64,000 nucleotides of DNA. Origin: Solwaraspora sp. WMMD791. Lineage in GTDB: Bacteria > Actinomycetota > Actinomycetes > Mycobacteriales > Micromonosporaceae. The stretch spans positions 1,116,001 to 1,180,000 of the forward strand of contig NZ_CP120737.1 in NCBI RefSeq assembly GCF_029581195.1, written 5' to 3'. Every line of letters starts with the position of its first letter. The stretch's first letter is position 1. Below the pieces are notes generated by a model. The model was not told the DNA's origin, did not search any database, and was given only the letters and a program-made list of their open reading frames with translations. The position numbers were made by a program, and so were the translations under genes. Shown here in pieces: positions 53,548 through 64,000 of the stretch.

Positions 53548-53877
53548 GTGACGACCCCGGCCGAGATCCGGGCCACCGACGCACCGGGGGCACCGACCGA
53601 CGCACACCTGCAGGTCTGGGTCGACCAGGACCTCTGCACCGGCGACGGGCTCTGCGTGCAGTACGCCCGGGACGTGTTCGAGTTCGACATCGACGGGCTC
53701 GCCTACGTCAAGGACGGCGAGGGGCAGCTGCAGGTCGCCGAGGGCGCCCGGGTCGCCGTACCGGCGCACCTGCGGCTGGACGTCATCGACGCGGCCAAGG
53801 ACTGCCCCGGTGAGTGCATCCACGTGGTGCGGGCCGACGACCAGGTCGAGGTCGCCGGTCCGGCGGCTGACGGCTGA
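53548..53877 (+). CDS. Ferredoxin with a single Fe-S cluster
   Basis: 109 residues from GTG 53548 after GGGAGGG; an earlier in-frame start lacks a site. The cluster cysteines are in DLCTGDGLCVQYA and DCPGECIHVV, a reduced spacing as in actinobacterial 3Fe-4S/4Fe-4S ferredoxins that serve cytochromes P450 and oxygenases. Cytosolic electron carrier; no redox partner is adjacent. TACCGT at 53508-53513 may be its -10 box. The 3' end runs into a TGACGGC heptad repeat. Confidence 0.9.
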   Translation: MTTPAEIRATDAPGAPTDAHLQVWVDQDLCTGDGLCVQYARDVFEFDIDGLAYVKDGEGQLQVAEGARVAVPAHLRLDVIDAAKDCPGECIHVVRADDQVEVAGPAADG

Positions 53878-53895
53878 CGGCTGACGGCTGACGGC
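53868..53895. repeat. Four tandem TGACGGC heptads at the ferredoxin stop
   Basis: Four perfect 7-bp copies spanning the last codons, with the stop TGA supplied by the second copy. A 7-bp unit changes the frame when copy number changes. Confidence 0.85.
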
Positions 53896-53898
53896 AAT

Positions 53899-53924
53899 CC
53901 TGGCCGGGTCCGGACCCGGCCAGG
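53899..53924. terminator. 26-bp perfect palindrome between convergent genes
   Basis: Two 13-bp arms with no loop lie between the ferredoxin and DUF5998 stops. Probably a bidirectional terminator. Confidence 0.75.
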
Positions 53925-53926
53925 GA

Positions 53927-56654
<2,728 letters not shown>

Positions 56655-56661
56655 CAGCACG

Positions 56662-56776
56662 ATGCTACGGAACGCCCGGTCGCCCGCCGCGCACGGTTTG
56701 CCGTCTGGTCGGTCGACGCCACCACCCACGCCACCCGCCGGGCGCGGGCCGGGGCGTCACACCCGTGCCATACCCT
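56662..56776. promoter_or_regulatory. Divergent leaderless promoters, M50 protease and RecB-like gene
   Basis: Reverse TAGCAT (56667-56662) is 7 nt before ATG 56654; forward TACCCT (56771-56776) is 7 nt before ATG 56784. Confidence 0.65.
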
Positions 56777-56783
56777 GCCTGCC

Positions 56784-57743
56784 ATGACAGCGGAAACGGT
56801 ACGGCGCACGACGATCGGCGCGGACGGTGCACCCGAGGTCGAACATCCCCGGCACGCCACCCTCTCGCCGTCGCGGGCCGCCGACTTCAAGACCTGTCCG
56901 CTGCTGTACCGCTTCCGCAGCATCGACCGGCTGCCCGAACGGCCCACCGCCGACCAGGCCCGCGGCACGCTGGTGCACGCGGTGCTGGAGCGGCTGTTCG
57001 ACCTGCCCGCGCCGGACCGGACCCCGCAGGCCGCCGCCGATCTGGTGGCACCGCAGTGGCAACGGCTGCTCGCCGAGGATCCGGCGCTGGCCGGTGTCCT
57101 CGCCGACCCGACCACGACCGGCGCGACCAGCGACGACACGGACACACCCGGCGACGGAAACCACGCCGTCGACCGCCAGCAGGAGACGTTCCTCGCCGCC
57201 GCCCGGCGACTGCTGGACGGGTACTTCACCGTCGAGGATCCCCGCCGGCTGGAGCCGGCCGAGCGGGAGACCCTGGTCAACGCCGTGGTCGACGACGAGT
57301 TGCTGATCCGGGGCTACATCGACCGGCTCGACGTCTCGCCCAGCGGCGACCTGCGGGTGGTCGACTACAAGACCGGCGGCGCGCCTCGCGAGGCGTTCGA
57401 GTCCCGGGCGCTGTTCCAGTTGAAGTTCTACGCGCTGGTGCTGTGGCGCACCCGGGGGGTGGTCCCCCGGGTGCTGCGGCTGGTGTACCTGCGCGACGCC
57501 GAAATCTGCGACTACACGCCGGACGCCGAGGAACTGCTGCGGTTCGAACGCACGGTCGTGGCGCTGTGGCGGGCGATCCTGCAGGCGACCCGCAGCGGTG
57601 ACTTCCGACCCAAACCCAGCCGGCTCTGCGACTGGTGCAGCTACCAGGCGTACTGCCCGTCGTACGGCGGTACCCCGCCGCCGTACCCCGACCCGGGTGT
57701 GCCGAGCGGGCCGCCCTCCGGACCGGAGGCCGTCTCCTCCTGA
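56784..57743 (+). CDS. RecB-family PD-(D/E)XK nuclease with probable Fe-S site
   Basis: 319 residues. The nuclease core is RGTLVHAVLERLF (motif with His), GYIDRLDVSPSGDLRVVDYK (Asp and D-x-K of the active site) and RALFQLKFYALVL (Gln/Tyr motif). Cysteines in FKTCPLLYRF and RLCDWCSYQAYC (one upstream, three close to the C-terminus) match the 4Fe-4S arrangement of AddB/RecB-like nucleases. Stand-alone actinobacterial members have an unclear role in DNA repair. Leaderless start. A tandem repeat begins in the last codons. Confidence 0.88.
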   Translation: MTAETVRRTTIGADGAPEVEHPRHATLSPSRAADFKTCPLLYRFRSIDRLPERPTADQARGTLVHAVLERLFDLPAPDRTPQAAADLVAPQWQRLLAEDPALAGVLADPTTTGATSDDTDTPGDGNHAVDRQQETFLAAARRLLDGYFTVEDPRRLEPAERETLVNAVVDDELLIRGYIDRLDVSPSGDLRVVDYKTGGAPREAFESRALFQLKFYALVLWRTRGVVPRVLRLVYLRDAEICDYTPDAEELLRFERTVVALWRAILQATRSGDFRPKPSRLCDWCSYQAYCPSYGGTPPPYPDPGVPSGPPSGPEAVSS

Positions 57744-57808
57744 CAGGGTCGTCTCCTCCTGACAGGGGTCGTCTCCTCCTGACAGGGGCCGTCTCCTCCT
57801 GAAGGAGG
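57731..57808. repeat. 19-20-bp tandem repeat (about 4 units) at the recB-like stop
   Basis: Units beginning CGTCTCCTCCTGACAGGG occur at 57731, 57750 and 57770, with a fourth diverged copy at 57790 that ends in CCTCCTGAAGGAGG, a small palindrome. The first unit supplies the stop codon of the nuclease gene. Confidence 0.85.
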
Positions 57809-57855
57809 AGGTGAGGTTCGCGCCGTGGCGGGCGGACCGCTCCGATGTCACCGGC

Positions 57856-57861
57856 TACCGT
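57856..57861 (+). promoter_or_regulatory. Leaderless -10 box of the histidine kinase gene
   Basis: TACCGT ends 6 nt before ATG 57868. It supports this start over the upstream in-frame GTG at 57811, whose only GGAGG site abuts it too closely. Confidence 0.55.
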
Positions 57862-57867
57862 CGCGAC

Positions 57868-59148
57868 ATGCCACCCGCCACGTCCGGTACACCCGTCGTC
57901 CGCACGGCGGCGTACCGCTGGTGGCACCGCGCGCGGGCGGCGGGTCCGGCCGAACCCGTCGCCGGGCTGCTGACCCGCGACGGGCTGCTGGCGGCGGCGG
58001 TGGTCCTGGTCGACCTGGCGCTCACCGCGATCGGTCCACCGGAGATCGACGCCGGCCTCGGCTGGCCGGCGATCGTCGGCTGGGGCATGCTGGCCGCGGT
58101 GCCGATCGCGGCCCGCCGGGTGCTCGTCTGGCCGGCGATCGTGGTCAGCGCCGCGACCCTGGCGATTCCATTGGCCACCGACCACCAGCCCGCCAGCATC
58201 GGGCTCGGGCTGATGATCATGACCTACACGGCGGCGTGCTGGCTGCCGCTGCGCGGTGCCGTGATCGCCACGACCATACTGTGGCTGCCGGTCGTGACGG
58301 CCAACGCCCTGCTGCCACCGGACGCGGAGACACCCAATCTGTCCTGGCCGTACCTGATGTTCATCAACGGGCTCACCGCGCTGGTCAGCTTCTTCATCGG
58401 GCGTGCGGTGCATGCCCGGCGCGCCTCGACGCTGGCGCTGACCGAACGCGCCAGGGTCGCCGAGGCCAACCAGCGAGTCGCCGCCGAGCAGGCCGTCGCC
58501 GACGAGCGGCGGCGCATCGCCCGCGAACTGCACGACGTGGTGGCGCACCACGTCAGTGTGATGGGGGTGCTCGCCACCGGGGCGCGACGGGTGCTGCACC
58601 GCGATCCTGACGCCGCCGACGAGGCGCTCGGCACGATCGCCGAGACCAGCCGCAGCACTCTGCGGGAGATGCGCAGACTGCTCGACGTCCTGCGTACCGA
58701 CGCCGAACCGGCCGGTGCCGAGCTGGCACCCCAGCCGGGGCTCAGTGGCATCCAGTCGCTGGTCGAACAGGTACGCGAGGCGGGCCTGCCGGTGACGTTG
58801 CGGGTCGACGGGGTACCCGGCGACCTCGATCCAGGTGTGACGTTGACGCTCTACCGGATCGTGCAGGAGGCGCTCACCAACGCCCTGAAACACGCCGGAA
58901 CCCCGGCGACCGCCGAGGTGCGGCTCAGCTTCGGCATCTACTGGCTGATCGTCGAGGTGTTCGACACCGGTCGGGGCCCCGCACCGGACCGGACCCGGCT
59001 GGGACACGGTCTGGTCGGTATGCGCGAGCGGGTTGCCCTGTACGGTGGCACGCTGCGGACCGGTCCCCGACCCGGCGGCGGCTTCCGCATCTACGCCAAG
59101 CTGCCGATGGAGCAGTTGGGCGCGGCGAATCGAGAAGGAGCACCGTGA
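57868..59148 (+). CDS. Two-component sensor histidine kinase (NarL/DesK type)
   Basis: 426 residues. Five to six membrane helices form a short sensor with no large external loop, then a HisKA_3 dimerisation domain with phospho-acceptor His in RRIARELHDVVAHHVSVMG and an HATPase domain (VQEALTNALKHAG N box, VFDTGRG, GHGLVGMRERVALYGG). Intramembrane-sensing kinases of this type often monitor envelope stress or antibiotics. The stop overlaps the response regulator start (GTGA). An ABC exporter follows, the usual target arrangement. Confidence 0.92.
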   Translation: MPPATSGTPVVRTAAYRWWHRARAAGPAEPVAGLLTRDGLLAAAVVLVDLALTAIGPPEIDAGLGWPAIVGWGMLAAVPIAARRVLVWPAIVVSAATLAIPLATDHQPASIGLGLMIMTYTAACWLPLRGAVIATTILWLPVVTANALLPPDAETPNLSWPYLMFINGLTALVSFFIGRAVHARRASTLALTERARVAEANQRVAAEQAVADERRRIARELHDVVAHHVSVMGVLATGARRVLHRDPDAADEALGTIAETSRSTLREMRRLLDVLRTDAEPAGAELAPQPGLSGIQSLVEQVREAGLPVTLRVDGVPGDLDPGVTLTLYRIVQEALTNALKHAGTPATAEVRLSFGIYWLIVEVFDTGRGPAPDRTRLGHGLVGMRERVALYGGTLRTGPRPGGGFRIYAKLPMEQLGAANREGAP

Positions 59149-59843
59149 GCGAGCCCGCATCCGTCGCGCAGTCCGCCGCCCGTCCGGTCCGAATCCTGCT
59201 CGCCGACGACCAGCCGCTGCTGCGTACCGGGTTCCGGATGGTGCTCGGCGCGGAGGACGACCTCGACATCGTGGGTGAGGCCGGGGACGGCGCGGAAGCC
59301 GTGGACCTGGCCCGGCGGTTGCTGCCCGACGTGGTGCTGATGGACATCCGGATGCCCCGGATGGACGGGGTGGCCGCCACCCGGGCGATCGTCGACGCCC
59401 GGCTGCCGGTCCGGGTGCTCATCCTGACCACGTTCGACCTCGACGAGTACGTGGTCGGTGCGCTGCGGGCCGGCGCCAGCGGGTTCCTCGCCAAGGACGT
59501 GCCCGCCGAGGACCTGGTGGCCGCGATCCGTACGGTGGCCGTCGGCGAAGCCGTCGTCGCCCCCCGGATCCTCCGCCGGCTGCTGGACAAGTTCGCGCTC
59601 GCCCTGCCCGACCCGGACGCGGCACCGCCGAAGACCGTCGACGTGCTGACCGAACGGGAACGGGAGGTGCTCGTCCAGATGGCCAAGGGGCTGTCCAACG
59701 CCGAGATCGCCGCCGCGCTGTCGGTCAGTGAGACCACGATCAAGACCCACGTCGGGCATGTGCTGACCAAACTCGGGCTCCGCGACCGGGTGCAGGCCGT
59801 CGTGCTGGCGTACGAGTCCGGGCTGGTCCGGCCCGGACTCTGA
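59145..59843 (+). CDS. LuxR/NarL-family response regulator
   Basis: 232 residues. Receiver domain with ILLADDQPLLRTGFRMVLGA and the phospho-acceptor Asp in LLPDVVLMDIRMPRMDGV. The C-terminal LuxR HTH is LTEREREVLVQMAKGLSNAE, IAAALSVSETTIKTHVGHVL. Cognate partner of the preceding kinase (4-bp overlap). The following 211-bp gap probably contains the ABC promoter; TACCGT at 60012-60017 is a candidate -10 box. Confidence 0.95.
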   Translation: MSEPASVAQSAARPVRILLADDQPLLRTGFRMVLGAEDDLDIVGEAGDGAEAVDLARRLLPDVVLMDIRMPRMDGVAATRAIVDARLPVRVLILTTFDLDEYVVGALRAGASGFLAKDVPAEDLVAAIRTVAVGEAVVAPRILRRLLDKFALALPDPDAAPPKTVDVLTEREREVLVQMAKGLSNAEIAAALSVSETTIKTHVGHVLTKLGLRDRVQAVVLAYESGLVRPGL

Positions 59844-60054
59844 GCCGCGACGCAGAGGGCGGAGGCCGCGCGACGACGACCGCAGGGGTCGCCGTCGGCC
59901 GCCGGGCGGACGTCGGCGGAGCTCAGCTCCTTCTCAGGTGGGAGGGCCGGTCGCGCCGTGACCGAGCGGTGAACCCTTCCCCGGCACGAGGGAACCGGCC
60001 CGGCCCGCGCCTACCGTGAGATGACAGTCCGCAACGGTAGGAGTGATGATCGAC

Positions 60055-60819
60055 ATGACGACAGCGACGGGTCCCGCGGCCCGGGCGACGGACGTGTGGA
60101 AGGTGTACGGCACGGGCGAGGCACAGGTCATCGCCCTGCACGGGGTCAGCATCGACCTCGAGGCCGGCCACTTCACCGCGATCATGGGCCCCTCCGGCTC
60201 CGGCAAGTCCACCCTCATGCACTGCCTCGCCGGACTCGATTCCGTCACCCGCGGCACCATCACCATCGGCGACACCACGGTCACCGGCCTGAACGACAAC
60301 GGCCTCACCCGCCTGCGCCGCGACAAGGTCGGCTTCATCTTCCAGCAGTTCAACCTGCTGCCCACCCTGACCGCGCAGGAGAACATCCTGCTCCCCCTGT
60401 CCATCGCCGGGCGCAAACCCGACCCCGCCTGGTACGACACGGTGATCGACACCGTCGGCCTGCGTGACCGCCTGCACCACCGGCCCACCCAGCTGTCCGG
60501 CGGACAACAGCAACGCGTCGCCTGCGCCCGCGCGCTGGTCGCCCGACCCGACGTCGTCTTCGCCGACGAGCCCACCGGCAACCTCGACTCCCGCGCCGGC
60601 GCCGACGTCCTGGGTTTCCTGCGCAACTCGGTACGCGATCACGGCCAGACCATCGTGATGGTCACCCACGACCCCGTCGCCGCCTCCTACGCCGACCGTG
60701 TCGTCTTCCTCGCCGACGGCCGGATCGTCTCCGAGCTGACCGCGCCGACCGCCGAGGCGGTCCTCGACCGGCTGAAGAACCTCGACGTCACCGTGCCCGC
60801 CGGGCAGGAGCACGTCTGA
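60055..60819 (+). CDS. MacB-type ABC transporter ATP-binding protein
   Basis: 254 residues from ATG 60055, 10 nt after AGGAG; upstream ATG/GTG codons lie too close to the site. Walker [20 protein letters not shown]-loop [17 protein letters not shown], signature [15 protein letters not shown], Walker [15 protein letters not shown] and H-loop VMVTHDP. These subunits power mechanotransmission exporters or lipoprotein release. Its stop and the permease start overlap (TGATG). Confidence 0.96.
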   Translation: MTTATGPAARATDVWKVYGTGEAQVIALHGVSIDLEAGHFTAIMGPSGSGKSTLMHCLAGLDSVTRGTITIGDTTVTGLNDNGLTRLRRDKVGFIFQQFNLLPTLTAQENILLPLSIAGRKPDPAWYDTVIDTVGLRDRLHHRPTQLSGGQQQRVACARALVARPDVVFADEPTGNLDSRAGADVLGFLRNSVRDHGQTIVMVTHDPVAASYADRVVFLADGRIVSELTAPTAEAVLDRLKNLDVTVPAGQEHV

Positions 60820-63365
60820 TGCTGCGCGCCACGCTGAAGAGTCTGCTCTCGCGCAAGCTGCGACTGGTGCTGTCCGGGGTGGCGATCATCCTCGGAGTGC
60901 TGTTCGTGTCGAGCGCCACCGTCCTCACCGACAGCCTCAGTGACCGCTTCGAGCGGCTGTTCCAGACGGTCAACGCCGACGTCGCCGTCCAGGTACAGGC
61001 CGCCGACCCGGCCAGTCAGCAGGCGCAACCACCGCTACTGACCGAGGCGGACCTCGACCGTCTCGCCGCCGTGCCCGGCGTGGCCTCGGTCACCGGCGAC
61101 GCCAGCGCCACCGGGGTGATCCCGTTCCGGGCCGCTGACGACAAGGCGGTGCCGAGCCAGGCCCCGCAGCTGGGCATCGGGCTGGCCGACACCGGCGACG
61201 ACGACGCGCTGCTGCAGGTCGCCCAGGGGCGGGCCCCGGCCGCCGACGACGAGGTCGCGCTCACCAGGCTGACCGCCGACCAGGCCGGCGTCACCGTCGG
61301 CGACCGGCTGCGTGTCTACGTCTCCAGCACCTACGAGACCAGCGAGTACGAGGTGGTCGGTCTGCTGGAGTACAGCGGCGGACGGGCCACCCTCGGCGGG
61401 GAGACCCTGGTCGCCTTCACCGTGGCGCACGCCCAGCAGCTGTTCTACGGCGAGACCGGGGTGTTCGGTGCCGCGCAGCTGACCGCCGACGACGGCATCG
61501 CCGACGACGAGCTCAAACGCCTGGTCGCAGCAGAGGTGCCGGCCGGATTCGAAGCGGTGACCGGCGCGGAAGTCGCCGACGAGCAGGCCTCCCAGTTCAC
61601 CCAGCTGCTGACCTTCGTGAACTGGTTCTTCCTCGGGTTCGCGCTGATCGCCCTGCTGGTCGGTATGTTCCTGATCTTCAACACGTTCAACATCCTGGTC
61701 GCCCAGCGGTCCCGTGAGCTGGCTCTGCTGCGGGCCCTCGGCGCCAGCTGGACCCAGGTGACCTCCACGGTGCTGATCGAGGCGCTGGTCGTCGGGCTGA
61801 TCGCGTCCACCCTCGGGCTCGCCGCCGGCGTCGGTGTCGCCGCCGGGCTGCAGTACGTGGCGGTCAGCGCCCTGTCACTGCCCGCCGGCGGCCTGATCGT
61901 CTCGCCGACGGCGGTACTCGCCTCGTACCTGGTCGGCGTCCTGATGACCGTGGTCGCGGCGTTGGTGCCGGCGGTCCGCGCCTCGTCGGTGCCGCCGATC
62001 GCGGCGATGCGCGACGTGGTACGCCCGGACCGGTCGTTGACCGGGCTCACCGTCACCGGCGCGGTCGTCACCGCCGTCGGCGCCGTCGGACTCGCCCTCG
62101 GACTCGCCGGCGTACCCGGAGTGACCGTCATCGCCCTCGGCGGCGGCGTCCTACTGTCGATGATCGGTGTGGCACTGCTGTCCCCCGCCCTGACCCGACC
62201 GATCGCTGGCACCGTCGGGCGTCTGGTCAGCTGGGGTACGGCCAGCGGTCTCGGGCGGCGCAACACGTTGCGCAACCCGCGCCGCACCGCGGTCACCGCC
62301 GCCGCGCTCATGATCGGTGTGACCCTGGTCAGCACGATCGCCGTGATCGGCGCGTCGCTGAAGGCCACCACCACGGACCTGGTCGAGAACGGGCTCGGCG
62401 CCGAGATCATCATCCTGACCAACGGTCAACAGCTGCCAACCGGACGGGAAGGTTTCGATCCGCAACGGCTCGACGAGGTCGCCGCGCTCGACGGGGTGAC
62501 CGGCACCCTGGCCTACCACTTCGTGCTGCTCACCGCCGACGGGCGGCCGAACCAGATCATCTCCGCCACCGACCTGTCCCAGGCCGGTTCGATGTTCGCC
62601 TTCGAGATCGAGCAGGGTCGCCTCGACGCCGCCGACGACGAGGCGGTGGTGGACACCAACACCGCGCAGACCAACGGTTGGGCACTCGGCGACGAGGTGG
62701 TCGTCGACATGCCGCGCGGCGGCGAACGCTCCTATGAGATCGTCGGGATCTACCGCACCGCCCTGACCGCCGGCCTGATCCTGCCGCAGTCGCAGGTGCA
62801 GTACTTCGCCGGGCCGCTGGCATACCAGGGATTCGTGGCCACCGCACCGGACGCCGACGTCGCACGGATCGTCACCCAGACCGAGGAGCTGATGGCCGAC
62901 TACCCGCTGGTGACCGTCGGGGACCGGTCGAGTTTCGTGCAGCAACAGAACCAGTTGGTCGACATCCTGCTCAGCATCTTCTACGTCCTGCTGGCCCTGG
63001 CCGTCCTGGTGGCGTTCATCGGAATCATCAACACGCTCGTCCTGAGCATCTACGAACGGACCCGCGAGCTGGGCCTGCTCCGCGCGGTGGGGATGAGCCG
63101 GCGGCAGGTCCGTCGGATGGTCCGCGTCGAGTCACTACTGATGGCGGTCTTCGGCTGCCTGCTCGGCGTCGGACTGGGCGTCGCGCTCGGCCTGTCCGCC
63201 TCGTACGCCATGCGCAGCCAGGACGTACTGTCCGTGGTGAGCGTCCCGTACGGGCAGCTGGCCGGATTCGTGGTGGCCGCCGCCCTGGCCGGGGTGGTCG
63301 CCGCCTGGTGGCCGGCCTGGCGGGCGTCACGGCTCAACGTGCTGCAGGCCATCGCCTACGAGTGA
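60819..63365 (+). CDS. FtsX-family ABC transporter permease
   Basis: 848 residues. Duplicated FtsX architecture: an N-terminal membrane helix (LVLSGVAIILGVLFVSSA), a MacB-like periplasmic domain (~60-255), three helices with an internal loop, a second helix-plus-extracellular unit (~500-700), and three terminal helices ending ASRLNVLQAIAYE. With the preceding ATPase it forms a type VII exporter, probably of lipids, peptides or antibiotics, controlled by the upstream two-component system. Confidence 0.93.
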   Translation: MLRATLKSLLSRKLRLVLSGVAIILGVLFVSSATVLTDSLSDRFERLFQTVNADVAVQVQAADPASQQAQPPLLTEADLDRLAAVPGVASVTGDASATGVIPFRAADDKAVPSQAPQLGIGLADTGDDDALLQVAQGRAPAADDEVALTRLTADQAGVTVGDRLRVYVSSTYETSEYEVVGLLEYSGGRATLGGETLVAFTVAHAQQLFYGETGVFGAAQLTADDGIADDELKRLVAAEVPAGFEAVTGAEVADEQASQFTQLLTFVNWFFLGFALIALLVGMFLIFNTFNILVAQRSRELALLRALGASWTQVTSTVLIEALVVGLIASTLGLAAGVGVAAGLQYVAVSALSLPAGGLIVSPTAVLASYLVGVLMTVVAALVPAVRASSVPPIAAMRDVVRPDRSLTGLTVTGAVVTAVGAVGLALGLAGVPGVTVIALGGGVLLSMIGVALLSPALTRPIAGTVGRLVSWGTASGLGRRNTLRNPRRTAVTAAALMIGVTLVSTIAVIGASLKATTTDLVENGLGAEIIILTNGQQLPTGREGFDPQRLDEVAALDGVTGTLAYHFVLLTADGRPNQIISATDLSQAGSMFAFEIEQGRLDAADDEAVVDTNTAQTNGWALGDEVVVDMPRGGERSYEIVGIYRTALTAGLILPQSQVQYFAGPLAYQGFVATAPDADVARIVTQTEELMADYPLVTVGDRSSFVQQQNQLVDILLSIFYVLLALAVLVAFIGIINTLVLSIYERTRELGLLRAVGMSRRQVRRMVRVESLLMAVFGCLLGVGLGVALGLSASYAMRSQDVLSVVSVPYGQLAGFVVAAALAGVVAAWWPAWRASRLNVLQAIAYE

Positions 63366-63380
63366 CGCCGCTCGTCAGGC

Positions 63381-63453
63381 GGCTGACCCGCCAACGGGGG
63401 CGGTGGGGACGACCGGCGAACCGGTCGTCCCCACCGGCGTCGGCGGGTCAGCC
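63381..63453. terminator. Nested bidirectional hairpin
   Basis: An inner 16-bp perfect stem (63401-63416/63421-63436, CGAA loop) is enclosed by 12-bp arms (63381-63392/63442-63453). It lies between the convergent permease and HAD genes and overlaps the HAD stop. Confidence 0.85.
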
Positions 63454-64000
63454 CACCTCGGCCCGTGGCACGGCCCAGGCACCGGAGAACACCGCGGCCA
63501 GGTCCGCCACGGTGATCCCGACGAGACTGTCGACGACCCGGACATCGGCGGCGACCGCGAACGACACGTCCGCCGGCACGACGAGCACCGCCGCGCCGGC
63601 GGCACGGGCGCTGGCGACACCCGCCGGCGAATCCTCGACCGCCAGACACCGCCTCGCCGGGACGCCGAGCGCGGCCGCCGCGGACAGGTACGGTGCCGGA
63701 TCGGGCTTGGTCGCGGTCACCTCGTCACCACAGACGACGACGTCGAAGTTGGCCCGCCCCAACGTGTGCAGCGCCACCTCCACCAGGGCACGCTCGGTGG
63801 AGGTCACCAACGCGGTGGGCAGGCCGGCAGCGCGTACCGCCCGCAGCAGGTCGGCCGCACCTGGCCGCCACTGGACCCCGGCGGCGAACAGGGCGGCCAC
63901 CCGGTGCGTCAACCAGGCGGCACCGACCTGCGGATCCCGCTCCGGCTGACCGATGTCGTCGTGCAACAGCCGCATCGTCGTGGCCATGTCCGACCCGACC
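63448..64000 (-). CDS. HAD-superfamily phosphatase, truncated by window edge
   Basis: The frame is open to 64000 and reads VGSDMATTMRLLHDD, the cap region of a beta-phosphoglucomutase-like HAD enzyme, so the N-terminal DxDxT motif lies outside. Visible motifs are II in ALVTSTERALVEVAL, III in VTATKPDPAPYLSAA and IV in CLAVEDSPAGVASARAAG. At least 184 residues. Likely a sugar-phosphate phosphatase or mutase; substrate unknown. Confidence 0.85.
   Translation of the reverse strand, partial: VGSDMATTMRLLHDDIGQPERDPQVGAAWLTHRVAALFAAGVQWRPGAADLLRAVRAAGLPTALVTSTERALVEVALHTLGRANFDVVVCGDEVTATKPDPAPYLSAAAALGVPARRCLAVEDSPAGVASARAAGAAVLVVPADVSFAVAADVRVVDSLVGITVADLAAVFSGAWAVPRAEVG

Overview
The window is chromosomal DNA from a high-GC actinomycete, most likely of the Micromonosporaceae (Micromonospora/Salinispora-like). 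The reasons are: third codon positions that are almost always G or C, frequent GTG starts, a complete Pup-proteasome locus, the RNA polymerase-binding protein RbpA, polyprenol-phosphate-mannose synthase next to apolipoprotein N-acyltransferase, and many leaderless starts with a TAnnnT box 6-7 nt before the start codon. It looks like ordinary chromosome, not a plasmid or prophage. The family-level assignment is an inference.

Layout. 1-9.7 kb is a mixed accessory and stress region: a truncated tyrosine recombinase, an SDR oxidoreductase, a small heat-shock protein with an HspR-type operator, an APH-like kinase, a ribbon-helix-helix/Clp-N protein behind a large inverted repeat, terC with a probable manganese riboswitch, and a cassette of two double-MerR regulators around an erythromycin-esterase-like gene and a DUF6194 gene. 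9.7-12.1 kb has an HNH endonuclease, a decayed methyltransferase and an alanine-rich coiled-coil protein. 12.2-15.8 kb has rbpA (sigma-R-type promoter), fxsA, ppm1 and lnt.

15.9-26.7 kb is the most distinctive region: a tightly overlapping operon for aminomutase-type lysine degradation (kdd, an amidohydrolase, kamD, kamE, kal and a MutL-like reactivase) with kamA divergent. An Lrp/AsnC regulator and an acyl-CoA dehydrogenase lie nearby. The expected route is L-lysine to beta-lysine, 3,5-diaminohexanoate, 3-keto-5-aminohexanoate, 3-aminobutyryl-CoA and crotonyl-CoA. The cleavage enzyme Kce is not in the window, and the amidohydrolase has no known step.

26.8-42.2 kb has DUF4037, a FEN-like exonuclease, an MHYT membrane protein and then the actinobacterial helY-tatC-tatA-pafC-pafB-pafA block with a lipid kinase and small membrane proteins. 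42.3-47.6 kb is a dTDP-rhamnose-type locus (rmlC, rmlA, rmlB, rmlD, a methyltransferase and a GT2 glycosyltransferase) lying between pafA and the proteasome genes. 47.6-53.3 kb is prcA, prcB, pup, dop and arc. 53.5-57.8 kb is a ferredoxin, DUF5998, trmI, an M50/CBS protease and a RecB-like nuclease. 57.8-63.4 kb is a two-component system followed by a MacB-type ABC exporter, and a HAD phosphatase runs off the right end.

Long perfect inverted repeats separate most transcription units and probably act as terminators. No tRNA, rRNA, CRISPR array or insertion sequence was seen.
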